IMG/VR virus record: IMGVR_UViG_3300023297_000104
Location: 1-21,507 of that record
Reading direction: 5' to 3' (one strand)
Length of the DNA stretch: 21,507 nucleotides
Origin: a virus
Below the pieces are notes generated by a model, which was given only the letters and a program-made list of their open reading frames with translations, was not told the DNA's origin and made no database searches. How positions within the stretch are numbered: position 1 is the stretch's first letter; every line of letters begins with the position of its first letter. Positions 1 through 5,373 of the stretch are shown here, piece by piece. The position numbers were made by a program, and so were the translations under genes.

Positions 1-46
1 CTGGTGTATCTGGTGTTGCCTGTTCTTCTAAGATTATTTTTGCCAT
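1..46 (-). CDS. Start of an unknown phage protein (truncated by window edge)
   Basis: Only the first 15 codons are in the window; the visible peptide is MAKIILEEQATPDTP. It begins one base after the stop codon of the fibre-like gene on the same strand, with a weak purine-rich ribosome site (TAGGGA) before it. This placement continues the leftward late operon. The function cannot be judged from so few residues; a virion protein is the contextual guess. Confidence 0.55.
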   Translation of the reverse strand, partial: MAKIILEEQATPDTP

Positions 47-47
47 G

Positions 48-827
48 TTATATCCCTACGTTTAGAAAACCGTTGTCGTTTATTGTGAGTGTTCCTGTAC
101 CTTCTATGATATATTCTTCAACTAATTTAATATCAAGATACTGATACGCTTCAATGGTAACACTTTTGCCTGTTTCTATTCTGTAATCTATAATATCCTG
201 TCCACCCCCGCCGCTATCAATCACTGTTTCAAGCGCAGCTTCCGTTATCTTGGTCGTCTGCCTGATGGCTTCCCCTGCAGCATCGGGTACGCTTAAACTT
301 ACTACCTGATGACTGTTCATATTGAGGTCTTCAGACTGCGCTCCAAGCGAAGTATCTCCACCAGAGGAATGTATTTTCGCTATTTCCGTATCTGCAACAA
401 GGGATTTTCCGGTTACTTTTTCTACGAACCCTGATAGGTCTTGGTCGTCTGAGCCAGAAGCGTGTTTCTTATCAACGGCATCTTCCAATGCTACTTCGGT
501 AATCTTCTCAGTTTGGCGTATGGCCTCACCAGCGGCGTCAGGAACGGAAAGAGCTACTACCTGGTGAGTGTTCATGTCCAAATCTTCAGACTGCGCTCCG
601 AGTGCCGTGTCAGTGTTTTGGGTATGCTTCTTCGCTATAGCATCTTCAAGTTCATCTTCAGTAACAGTTGCAGTTTGACGTATACCTTCGCCAGCAGTTG
701 AAGGAGCACTATCTAAGAGAATTTGGTCAACTCTTGCCCCACGCAAAGTTTCGCCATCTTCATATGTATCTTCATCATCATATAAAAGTGGGCCTACTGA
801 GCCATTCCAAAATTCCTTTAGAGCCAT
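48..827 (-). CDS. Fibre-like structural protein with internal repeats
   Basis: The 259-residue product is probably a tail-fibre or receptor-binding-type virion protein. Two closely related segments (about residues 74-122 and 149-194) share LGAQSEDL, the HQVV core and VPDAAGEAIRQT; a degenerate third copy covers residues 36-70. The linker FVEKVTGKSLV followed by DTEIAKIH resembles the low-complexity 'vtGksL..D.Ei.KIh' segments common in phage fibres. The C-terminus (about 205-259) is rich in predicted beta strands. No transmembrane segment or enzyme motif is seen. It lies in the leftward structural operon, 9 bases after the preceding gene. The fibre call rests on repeat style and context, not on a recognised domain. 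Confidence 0.6.
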   Translation of the reverse strand: MALKEFWNGSVGPLLYDDEDTYEDGETLRGARVDQILLDSAPSTAGEGIRQTATVTEDELEDAIAKKHTQNTDTALGAQSEDLDMNTHQVVALSVPDAAGEAIRQTEKITEVALEDAVDKKHASGSDDQDLSGFVEKVTGKSLVADTEIAKIHSSGGDTSLGAQSEDLNMNSHQVVSLSVPDAAGEAIRQTTKITEAALETVIDSGGGGQDIIDYRIETGKSVTIEAYQYLDIKLVEEYIIEGTGTLTINDNGFLNVGI

Positions 828-836
828 CCTAACACC

Positions 837-1157
837 CTATGAATATTTACCTGGTTCATAAATAGGAGTAATCATCAGCACTCCATCAGATTGGGCAGTA
901 TCATTTATTACTCTCATCTTCGCTGCTAAAGGACCGAAGAATTCTACAGGAATATCCTTCTTCAATACATGCCCAAATGAAGCAGTCGGATTAACACGGA
1001 AAGCGTATCTTATATCATTACTTTCACATGTGAGTAGTAAACCAATAGGAGGGTAGTCACCAAAATCTAGAGTAGCCACATCCTCCAAAATCTGTGCTGT
1101 ATCGGTTACTTCCAACGTCTGAGTTTTACCATATACTCCTTTAAATGTTTGTCTCAT
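837..1157 (-). CDS. Small probable virion protein, unknown
   Basis: The 106-residue protein has no motif I recognise. The sequence alternates short hydrophobic strands (IGLLLTCESND, AFRVNPTASFG, PVEFFGPLAAKMRVI, GVLMITPIY), which suggests a small all-beta fold like phage head-decoration or fibre-associated proteins. The start is well set by AGGAGG a few bases before the ATG. That ribosome site directly abuts a copy of the 23-bp palindrome described separately. Position between lysis genes and the fibre-like gene supports a structural role, but this is inference. Confidence 0.6.
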   Translation of the reverse strand: MRQTFKGVYGKTQTLEVTDTAQILEDVATLDFGDYPPIGLLLTCESNDIRYAFRVNPTASFGHVLKKDIPVEFFGPLAAKMRVINDTAQSDGVLMITPIYEPGKYS

Positions 1158-1168
1158 TTAATCCTCCT

Positions 1169-1191
1169 CTATGGTTAATTATTTACCATAG
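1169..1191. repeat. 23-bp palindrome, copy 1 of 6
   Basis: The copy has left arm CTATGGT, right arm ACCATAG and an AT-only centre, 23 bases in total. On the minus strand it lies just after the stop of the 33-residue gene and immediately before the AGGAGG of the 106-residue gene, so it would form a hairpin touching that ribosome-binding site. Other copies are at 2714, 3890, 6237, 9196 and 12784. Confidence 0.85.
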
Positions 1192-1293
1192 TTATTTTTT
1201 AACTGGTTTCTTTATACCTCTTTTATCTCCACCCTGTTTCCTACTTGGTTTAGGTGAACGTTCCCTCGGACCTTTCTTATCTCTATCTGGCAT
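1192..1293 (-). CDS. 33-residue basic micro-protein
   Basis: This short gene starts MPDRDKKGPRERSPKPSRKQ and ends KKPVKK; about 40% of residues are Lys or Arg and there is no hydrophobic core. A strong GGGAGGG ribosome site precedes the ATG at a sensible distance. It begins 4 bases after the holin stop and its stop codon touches palindrome copy 1. It could be a disordered nucleic-acid-binding or capsid-associated peptide. No family is recognised; the case for it being real is the ribosome site and tight packing in the operon. Confidence 0.55.
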   Translation of the reverse strand: MPDRDKKGPRERSPKPSRKQGGDKRGIKKPVKK

Positions 1294-1297
1294 TATC

Positions 1298-1693
1298 TTA
1301 CCCTCCCTTTTTTAGTGCCATAAAATCAGCTATTTTCTTATAACCAAAACTAGAAGCTACTGCAACCATGAAAGCCCACTTATACCATTCAGGACATTCA
1401 CTTAACGCAATAAATCCCTGGGTAACATACTCTGCCAAACCAGGGATAAAACACATAATTGCGGGAATAGAAAGAACAACAGTAAACCACTCATCCTTCC
1501 AACCTGAGTTTTTGATTGAAGTATTTTCCCATGCTATATCACCATTTAAACTCGTTTCTAATCGTTTAACCTTTGCTTCGGTAGATGCTCTTGATACAGC
1601 TAGTTCACCCTCAAGCTTAACCTTTTTACGCGATTGCCAACCCTTTACTATTTCTGTTACAGGAGATATTAAACTACTTAATATAGTCCACAT
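1298..1693 (-). CDS. Holin of the 3-TM GTA-holin type
   Basis: The 131-residue membrane protein is predicted to permeabilise the inner membrane and release the endolysin encoded just upstream. It matches the layout of the GTA_holin_3TM family: a short N-terminal hydrophobic stretch (TILSSLISPVTEIV), a charged linker rich in Lys/Glu, the 'DIAWE...KNSGWKDEW' region, then two membrane segments (about 69-90, FTVVLSIPAIMCFIPGLAEY, and about 104-122, WYKWAFMVAVASSFGY) and a basic tail. A GAGGA ribosome site precedes the ATG. Adjacency to the peptidase gene supports a lysis cassette. The family call is from remembered motifs; the membrane segments are seen directly. Confidence 0.75.
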   Translation of the reverse strand: MWTILSSLISPVTEIVKGWQSRKKVKLEGELAVSRASTEAKVKRLETSLNGDIAWENTSIKNSGWKDEWFTVVLSIPAIMCFIPGLAEYVTQGFIALSECPEWYKWAFMVAVASSFGYKKIADFMALKKGG

Positions 1694-1703
1694 AATTTAT
1701 TCC

Positions 1704-2072
1704 TCAGTACAACCAACAACTTGCTGGTCTGTCCATACTATCAACATGAATAAAGGTCTTTGATATTCCTATCCTGCGAAATCCCGCACCATATAATCCA
1801 CGTAAAATACGCCCTCTTACATAACCAGTTAGTGCACTTATATCAGCAGCTTTACTATCGAGGTGATTACGACTCGTCGAGCCGACTTCCTTATTATGCT
1901 TCTCACATCGCACGCCTGAGTTAATCTTATACGCAATACCAGATAAATTTCTAGCTTCATCAAGACGATTGACAAAATCCATATCTATATCATCTTTACC
2001 ACAACAAGGGCAGGCGAATTCTTCTTTATTAAAATGTCTAATGTCATCCCAACTACTATGTGATTGCTTCAC
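1704..2072 (-). CDS. Endolysin, M15-family D-Ala-D-Ala-type peptidase
   Basis: Predicted zinc peptidase that cleaves peptidoglycan stem peptides at lysis. The zinc-site motif SRNHLDSKAADI (the His-x6-Asp pair of SxHxxGxAxD) and the later FIHVDS (third zinc His) are present, as are NSGVRC and an N-terminal CPCCG typical of the Peptidase_M15_3 group. At 122 residues it is a single catalytic domain without a cell-wall-binding module or signal peptide, so it should need the neighbouring holin. I chose the GTG at 2072 because AGGAG lies 7 bases before it; an in-frame ATG at 2090 lacks a well-placed site and would lengthen the overlap with the terminase gene. Confidence 0.85.
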   Translation of the reverse strand: MKQSHSSWDDIRHFNKEEFACPCCGKDDIDMDFVNRLDEARNLSGIAYKINSGVRCEKHNKEVGSTSRNHLDSKAADISALTGYVRGRILRGLYGAGFRRIGISKTFIHVDSMDRPASCWLY

Positions 2073-2619
2073 AAGTAATCTCCTCTGCATCTATTACAAT
2101 ACCACTCTCCTTTGCACGCTTCTTAACTTCAATCAAATCTTGAGCATCAAAATGTGCATGGAGTTGAATACCAGTACCACTTCTTTGTGCAGGATAACCT
2201 GCTCTATCCATCCAATTCTCAGCCGTCTTAGCACGTAATGCAGGGGACGCTAGTTCACCCAATGTACCTGATTGACCATCAATAATTGTTTCAAGTAACT
2301 TTAGAGCTTTAGGTGCCTTCATCCTTATTTCTTTACTTAAATCAACCGTCTCTGCGTCACGTGCACCTTTCATTAAATCTAATTTATCCTTTACAATTTT
2401 AGAATTACGTGTATAATTAACCATCGCTTCTGAGATACCCATCCTCTCAGCGATCTCCACACCCGTCATACCAAGAAGTAACAGACGTGTAATTTCATGA
2501 TGCCTCTCCCACATCTTACTTACTTCAAACGTCCTACGTTCGCCCGGAGGAGTCATCCGCAAATCCGGTCCTCTATCACCATTGAAGTATTTCTCCTTTG
2601 CGGTACCCATCATATTCAT
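2056..2619 (-). CDS. terS: Putative terminase small subunit
   Basis: Likely DNA-recognition subunit of the packaging motor. The 187-residue product carries a helix-turn-helix segment (ITRLLLLGMTGVEIAERMGI followed by SEAMVNYTRNS) preceding a helical region, the usual small-terminase plan. An upstream in-frame ATG at 2655 exists, but it overlaps the -10 box of the promoter at 2646-2674, so those codons would not be transcribed. The ATG at 2619 has GGTGGGAG six bases before it and is preferred. It is the first gene of the leftward late operon and overlaps the endolysin start. The large subunit is not in the window. A generic HTH regulator is the main alternative. Confidence 0.65.
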   Translation of the reverse strand: MNMMGTAKEKYFNGDRGPDLRMTPPGERRTFEVSKMWERHHEITRLLLLGMTGVEIAERMGISEAMVNYTRNSKIVKDKLDLMKGARDAETVDLSKEIRMKAPKALKLLETIIDGQSGTLGELASPALRAKTAENWMDRAGYPAQRSGTGIQLHAHFDAQDLIEVKKRAKESGIVIDAEEITCEAIT

Positions 2620-2645
2620 CTCCATCTCCCACCTCTCTTGATTAT

Positions 2646-2674
2646 ATGATATCATAAATTTAAGTAGATGTCAA
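2646..2674 (-). promoter_or_regulatory. Sigma70-type promoter for the leftward late operon
   Basis: On the minus strand, TTGACA (2674-2669) is followed by a 17-base spacer and TATCAT (2651-2646, five of six consensus bases). Transcription would begin near 2639, about 20 bases before the terminase start at 2619. The first 11 bases, TTGACATCTAC, are identical to those of the rightward promoter at 7423. Confidence 0.7.
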
Positions 2675-2713
2675 CGATATAATTTGTGGAAATATCATAA
2701 GTAGAATATCCCT

Positions 2714-2736
2714 CTATGGTAAATAAATGACCACAG
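2714..2736. repeat. 23-bp palindrome, copy 2 of 6 (degenerate right arm)
   Basis: The left arm CTATGGTAAAT is intact; the right arm reads GACCACAG instead of TACCATAG. It is about 40 bp upstream of the -35 box of the leftward promoter, so an operator role is possible here. Confidence 0.75.
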
Positions 2737-2759
2737 TGACGTGGGTGACGAGGTGACCC

Positions 2760-2781
2760 AATACCACAATGTGGTGGTATT
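2760..2781. repeat. 8-bp perfect inverted repeat in control region
   Basis: AATACCAC and GTGGTATT flank a six-base centre. There is no T-run on either strand directly after the stem, so a terminator is unlikely and a protein-binding dyad is more plausible. GTGAC words sit immediately upstream. Confidence 0.5.
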
Positions 2782-2961
2782 AAATAAAAATCATACGCTT
2801 CTTATATATGGGAGTCTCTCTAGTCCCCACGTGATTACCCCCCTTCGGGTTTTCATATTCACATCACATGGAAATTCAGCATAGGCGGATGTCACGTTAT
2901 ATCACATGTTAAAAAGCGTAATGATATCACATGGTTACAGGTAAACCTTGCATATTTTGTA

Positions 2962-2970
2962 TGGTATGAT
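2962..2970 (+). promoter_or_regulatory. Possible extended -10 promoter for the inverted-repeat-flanked gene
   Basis: TATGAT is preceded by TGG, giving an extended -10 element. No good -35 box lies at 16-18 bases upstream. It is the best rightward promoter candidate before the gene at 3075 and would give a leader of about 100 bases containing the left inverted repeat. Confidence 0.35.
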
Positions 2971-3018
2971 AGGATGGAATCAACATATGAATAAATGCTC
3001 TTTTACAACTGAATAAGT

Positions 3019-3045
3019 ACCGAGTGATTCTTGACGCACCCGTTC
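3019..3045 (+). repeat. Left arm of a 27-bp inverted repeat flanking one gene
   Basis: The arm reads ACCGAGT, one base, ATTCT, three bases, CGCACCCGTTC. Its reverse complement recurs at 3389-3415 with 23 of 27 positions matching; the mismatches fall in the two short spacers. The arms bracket the gene at 3075-3380. Confidence 0.85.
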
Positions 3046-3074
3046 TCATTCAATGAAGGGAATAGGTGAATAAA

Positions 3075-3380
3075 ATGAATAAAACGAGAAGGATTACTAA
3101 TAAATCAGAAGACAAGTTCGTACTACAGGTGGAATGTGATATGTCATCACTTACGCCGGAACAGGTCGAGGAGTATGCCTTCGATGCAATCTGGATTAAG
3201 GAGCAGGCCAAACTTCGGGAGTCTTCTACCAAAACCTTAGAAGGTTATGAGGGAAGTTATACCTTCACGGCCGAGCCGAAGGGCACGAAGGGAGTGAAGG
3301 ACCCTGTAAAGGCAGCCATCACTTCAATCGGTAACATGACGGAAGAGCAGAAGCAAGAACTGCGAGACGCTCTTAAATAG
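3075..3380 (+). CDS. Unknown small phage protein inside inverted repeats (paralogue of 7587 gene)
   Basis: The 101-residue protein is of unknown function. Its C-terminus, DPVKAAITSIGNMTEEQKQE then LRDALK, parallels the C-terminus of the gene at 7587 (DPVAAILGKWGTMTEAEKKD then LLNKLKK), so the two are probably distant paralogues. It ends in a predicted amphipathic helix and is charged and cytosolic. ATG at 3075 has AGGTG six bases before it; GTG at 3066, with AAGGG before it, is the alternative. Codon choice is visibly richer in G and C (GCC, CGG, CAG, CTC) than in neighbouring genes. It stands alone between 27-bp inverted repeats, suggesting a transferable cassette or an RNA-looped transcript. 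Confidence 0.7.
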   Translation: MNKTRRITNKSEDKFVLQVECDMSSLTPEQVEEYAFDAIWIKEQAKLRESSTKTLEGYEGSYTFTAEPKGTKGVKDPVKAAITSIGNMTEEQKQELRDALK

Positions 3381-3388
3381 TTAATCTT

Positions 3389-3415
3389 GAACGGGTGCGG
3401 TGAGAATTACTCGGT
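3389..3415 (-). repeat. Right arm of the 27-bp inverted repeat
   Basis: It reads GAACGGGTGCG, three bases, AGAAT, one base, ACTCGGT: the inverse of the arm at 3019-3045. It starts 8 bases after the stop codon of the enclosed gene. No target-site duplication is visible outside the two arms, and there is no T-run, so it is not a simple terminator. Confidence 0.85.
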
Positions 3416-3449
3416 AAAATTAAATAATAAATGAAAGGAGGTGATACTT

Positions 3450-3659
3450 TTGCGTCAACTAATAATTGATAAGATTAGAAGGGACTACATTAATGGTCTA
3501 AAGGAGTTACCATTCTGGGTTCTGAAACTGGCTGGTATTAGACAGAATGTAGATGGGACATATGTTAGTCTTGAACAGTTAGACTACTTAGTTGCTAATG
3601 TAAGTGATGAAATTTTATTAGTAATCTTGGATTGGCAGGCCTGTAATAAATATAGATAG
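3450..3659 (+). CDS. Unknown 69-residue protein with TTG start
   Basis: The protein begins RQLIIDKIRRDYINGLKELP after the initiator and has a hydrophobic C-terminal stretch (SDEILLVILDW). No family is recognised. The start is assigned to TTG at 3450 because a near-perfect AAAGGAGGTGA lies directly before it with 8-base spacing; the in-frame GTG at 3441 is part of that ribosome site and is unlikely to be used. It follows the inverted-repeat cassette and precedes a strong terminator at 3794, so it ends a short rightward unit. Confidence 0.6.
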   Translation: MRQLIIDKIRRDYINGLKELPFWVLKLAGIRQNVDGTYVSLEQLDYLVANVSDEILLVILDWQACNKYR

Positions 3660-3689
3660 TATTATTACTTAATTGAAGGGAGGGTCAGG

Positions 3690-3758
3690 GTGCGATACTA
3701 CTGTTACTTAGTAATTGCAAGTTGTGTATGGTTAGTGTTACTACTACAAATCGTTTAG
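3690..3758 (+). CDS. 22-residue hydrophobic membrane micropeptide
   Basis: A GTG start follows GGGAGGG with 5-base spacing. The product MRYYCYLVIASCVWLVLLLQ then IV is almost entirely hydrophobic and long enough for one membrane helix. It is the last gene before the terminator at 3794-3824. Such peptides can modulate holins, ion flow or superinfection, but nothing in the sequence specifies which. Very short length keeps confidence moderate. Confidence 0.45.
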   Translation: MRYYCYLVIASCVWLVLLLQIV

Positions 3759-3793
3759 TTAAATAGTCCAGTTAAGATTACCCGTTTAAAAAG

Positions 3794-3824
3794 AGGAGTA
3801 TAGGAAACTATACTCCTTTTTTTT
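3794..3824 (+). terminator. Strong intrinsic terminator
   Basis: AGGAGTATAG (3794-3803), GAAA loop, CTATACTCCT (3808-3817), then eight T residues. The 10-bp perfect stem with a GNRA-type loop and T-tract is a textbook rho-independent terminator, closing the 3075-3758 unit. Confidence 0.93.
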
Positions 3825-3833
3825 ATTTATTAT

Positions 3834-3868
3834 AGTAATGAGTAATAAGTAATAAGTAATAAGTAAAT
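3834..3868 (+). repeat. Five 7-bp tandem repeats
   Basis: Units are AGTAATG, AGTAATA three times and AGTAAAT. They are entirely AT-rich and lie just downstream of the terminator, at the edge of the non-coding region. Confidence 0.8.
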
Positions 3869-3889
3869 AGTTAAGCTTACTATTGCGTG

Positions 3890-3912
3890 CTATGGTAAAT
3901 TAATTACCATAG
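3890..3912. repeat. 23-bp palindrome, copy 3 of 6 (best symmetry)
   Basis: Arms CTATGGTAA and TTACCATAG are perfect complements around a five-base AT centre. Unlike most copies it has no gene directly after it; it lies within the long non-coding region. Confidence 0.85.
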
Positions 3913-4337
3913 TGAGTAATATTACTATTACTGTTAAGTGCGTGGTGGGATTGTAATGTATGTTTGTATATATGTAACTCATGTATTCCATGTAACCGTT
4001 GTAACTGTATTCCACGTATGCTAGCCCATATCTCCCTCCATAATTAATTGATAATCCGTAGGGTTTGTACGTCTAAATGTACGTTCTAACGTAATTAAAC
4101 TGTAATGTATGCTTGTAGAAGTGTATATTAGTATGCTTAAACCTTAAAAAAAAAATTTTTTAAGAAGAGAAACAAGGAGAAGGAATACTACAAATACATA
4201 CACTACAACAATACAACACATACATATCTACATACGAGACCTACAGATTTATCAATTTTAAATGAATGGGATATGGGGTAGCATACAGGGAATACGGTTA
4301 CAATAAATACAAACATACATCGTAGTTCATTATTAAA

Positions 4338-4366
4338 TTGACAACTTCATTTAATTGTGGTATAAT
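4338..4366 (+). promoter_or_regulatory. Consensus sigma70 promoter with extended -10
   Basis: TTGACA (4338-4343), 17-base spacer and TATAAT (4361-4366) match consensus exactly; TGG before the -10 adds an extended element. Transcription should start near 4373 and run through the small-gene block beginning at 4412. It is the strongest promoter by consensus in the window. Confidence 0.92.
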
Positions 4367-4411
4367 ACAATCATAAACTAAATATAGAAAAGAATGAAGG
4401 AGGAGATTATT

Positions 4412-4582
4412 ATGAATGAAGAGTTAAGGACGAGACTTATGGAGTTACATCAGGAGAAATTAGAAGTTGCATTAGAGAATAAAGATGCTCCACTATCATT
4501 AGATCTTCAAGAGATAGGAGATTTATGTGAGTTCTTAAATGTGTTTCTTTATGAGTTCTTAAATGCGTTTCTTTATGATTAA
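4412..4582 (+). CDS. Unknown 56-residue acidic protein with duplicated tail
   Basis: First gene after the consensus promoter. It starts MNEELRTRLMELHQEKLEVA and is helical and acidic. The C-terminus is EFLNVFLY followed by EFLNAFLY and D, the result of a 24-bp tandem duplication at 4529-4576. ATG at 4412 is preferred: AAGGAGGAG lies before it, and an earlier in-frame ATG at 4394 is immediately upstream of that ribosome site. No family recognised. Confidence 0.65.
   Translation: MNEELRTRLMELHQEKLEVALENKDAPLSLDLQEIGDLCEFLNVFLYEFLNAFLYD
4529..4576 (+). repeat. 24-bp in-frame tandem duplication
   Basis: Two consecutive 24-base units beginning GAGTTCTTAAATG and ending TTTCTTTAT differ at a single base (T or C). 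The duplication keeps frame and adds eight residues to the host gene, so it looks recent. Confidence 0.9.
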
Positions 4583-4598
4583 CTAGGAGGTAGTAGTG

Positions 4599-4787
4599 AT
4601 GCACAGTACTATCAAGGAAGTCTTAATAGAGAGGGATGGAATGTCACCTAATAATGCTGATGAGTTAATTAATCAGGCAACACAAGATTTGAATGAACGT
4701 CTATTAAATGGTGAGATGCCATTTGATATATGTGAAGAGTGGTTTGGTTTAGAACCAGATTATATAGATGAATTACTACCAATTTAA
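4599..4787 (+). CDS. Conserved-looking small acidic protein, unknown
   Basis: 62 residues, starting MHSTIKEVLIERDGMSPNNA. The C-terminal half, GEMPFDICEEWFGLEPDYID, looks like a conserved small phage/bacterial protein I have seen without assigned function. AGGAGG lies 8 bases before the ATG; a GTG three bases earlier is less well spaced. Strongly acidic and helical. It follows the 56-residue gene by 16 bases in the same unit. Confidence 0.7.
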   Translation: MHSTIKEVLIERDGMSPNNADELINQATQDLNERLLNGEMPFDICEEWFGLEPDYIDELLPI

Positions 4788-4821
4788 CTATTAATATAAC
4801 TGTTAATATAACTGTTAATAT
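4786..4821 (+). repeat. Three 12-bp tandem repeats
   Basis: Unit AACTRTTAATAT is repeated three times without gaps (4786-4797, 4798-4809, 4810-4821); the first unit overlaps the stop codon of the preceding gene. The block leads directly into the hairpin at 4825. Confidence 0.85.
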
Positions 4822-4824
4822 GAG

Positions 4825-4856
4825 TGGGCAATCTCGCAGTGGGATTGCCATGCCCA
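4825..4856 (+). repeat. Hairpin element A (pair with 5095-5122)
   Basis: The inner stem pairs GGCAATC (4827-4833) with GATTGCC (4843-4849); an alternative outer stem pairs TGGGC with GCCCA at 4852-4856. The right side, TTGCCATGCCCA, is shared exactly with element B after the next gene. No T-run follows, so it is not a standard terminator. The two elements flank the 4888-5094 gene. Confidence 0.75.
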
Positions 4857-4887
4857 GAGTCGTAATAGTAGTAATATAAGGAGTAAT

Positions 4888-5094
4888 ATGAATTACGTTA
4901 AATTACTTTTAGTGGCAATTATACTATCAATACCTACTATTACGTCACTCCCTGGGCATCACCCTGTTTTTGATTCCTTTGAAGAGCAATGTAGGAGTAG
5001 TGAGATAAGATTGAAACATGGAGAGTGTGCTATATACTATGACTTCTCACACTTCATCCGTGCTAATAATGGTGAGAGGTGTAATCTTAAGTAA
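4888..5094 (+). CDS. Small secreted protein with signal peptide
   Basis: 68 residues. The N-terminus MNYVKLLLVAIILSIPTITS is a lysine-plus-hydrophobic signal peptide, with likely cleavage after about residue 20. The mature part of about 48 residues has three cysteines and several His/Glu residues. AAGGAG lies 4-5 bases before the ATG. No lipobox is present. An exported early phage protein could act in superinfection exclusion or envelope modification, but this is inference; no family is recognised. It is bracketed by the two related hairpins at 4825 and 5095. Confidence 0.6.
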   Translation: MNYVKLLLVAIILSIPTITSLPGHHPVFDSFEEQCRSSEIRLKHGECAIYYDFSHFIRANNGERCNLK

Positions 5095-5122
5095 TTGGGC
5101 AAACAGAGTTTGCCATGCCCAA
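5095..5122 (+). repeat. Hairpin element B (pair with 4825-4856)
   Basis: GGCAAAC (5098-5104), loop AGA, GTTTGCC (5108-5114), with an alternative outer stem TTGGGC/GCCCAA. Compared with element A, a T-A pair has become A-T in the stem, so pairing is conserved while sequence changed. It begins directly after the stop codon of the secreted-protein gene. Confidence 0.75.
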
Positions 5123-5162
5123 AGACAATACTTATTATAATAAGAAAGGGAGAATAAGTAAT

Positions 5163-5348
5163 ATGAACCAATCTAAACAGATAGCAACATTTAATCGTTC
5201 CTCGAGGAGAGTAGTGACAATATTCAACTTCGAGTGGGAAGAGTATCAATGTTTACTCTATATTGATGGTAACTTATATAATAAAGCAACTTATCATACG
5301 AGTGATAAGCGTGACGCATTACTAACGGCGAAAGAGATGGTTAAATAA
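5163..5348 (+). CDS. Unknown 61-residue protein
   Basis: Begins MNQSKQIATFNRSSRRVVTI, followed by beta-rich segments (FNFEWEEYQCLLYIDGNLYN) and a final helix (DKRDALLTAKEMVK). The ATG at 5163 follows AAAGGGAGA at about 10 bases; an earlier in-frame ATG at 5115 lies inside hairpin element B and is not used here. It is a small cytosolic protein with no recognised family. Confidence 0.6.
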   Translation: MNQSKQIATFNRSSRRVVTIFNFEWEEYQCLLYIDGNLYNKATYHTSDKRDALLTAKEMVK

Positions 5349-5373
5349 CTAATAAAATAAAGGAGTAAATAAA

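Larger units (their letters stand above)
2675..3018. other. Divergent intergenic control region
   Basis: There is no convincing gene here. It separates leftward late genes from rightward early genes. It holds palindrome copy 2; three GGTGAC/GTGAC words in 2737-2757; a perfect 8-bp inverted repeat, AATACCAC (2760-2767) and GTGGTATT (2774-2781); and three ATCACATG words at 2863, 2901 and 2926. This is typical of a region bound by regulators, but no specific regulator can be assigned. Confidence 0.55.
3825..4337. other. Repeat-rich non-coding region (candidate origin or control region)
   Basis: About 510 bp without a credible gene. It contains five 7-bp tandem units (3834-3868), palindrome copy 3 (3890-3912), a 17-base direct repeat TGTAATGTATGYTTGTA (3952 and 4101), TGTATTCCAYGT at 3982 and 4006, TGTACGT at 4066 and 4078, an A10T6 tract within a self-complementary CTTA...TAAG (4143-4164), and a 52-base stretch free of G on the plus strand (4184-4235). 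AT-rich DNA with short direct repeats and bent A-tracts is how many phage origins look. No DnaA box or initiator gene was identified, so origin is only a hypothesis. Confidence 0.5.

Noticed and set aside
1368-1763. A 131-codon plus-strand frame opposite the holin gene
   Set aside because: It is antisense to a holin with clear membrane segments and family-like layout, has no convincing ribosome site and no recognisable domain.
2987-3016. A nine-codon leader frame (MNKCSFTTE) upstream of the left inverted repeat
   Set aside because: The ribosome site is poor and the frame is too short to judge; it may be chance in an AT-rich leader.
3956-4024. A 22-codon valine-rich frame (MYVCIYVTHVFHV...) inside the repeat-rich non-coding region
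   Set aside because: The ribosome site is weak, the frame is built from the direct repeat TGTATTCCAYGT, and nothing couples it to a neighbour. Better explained as repeat structure.
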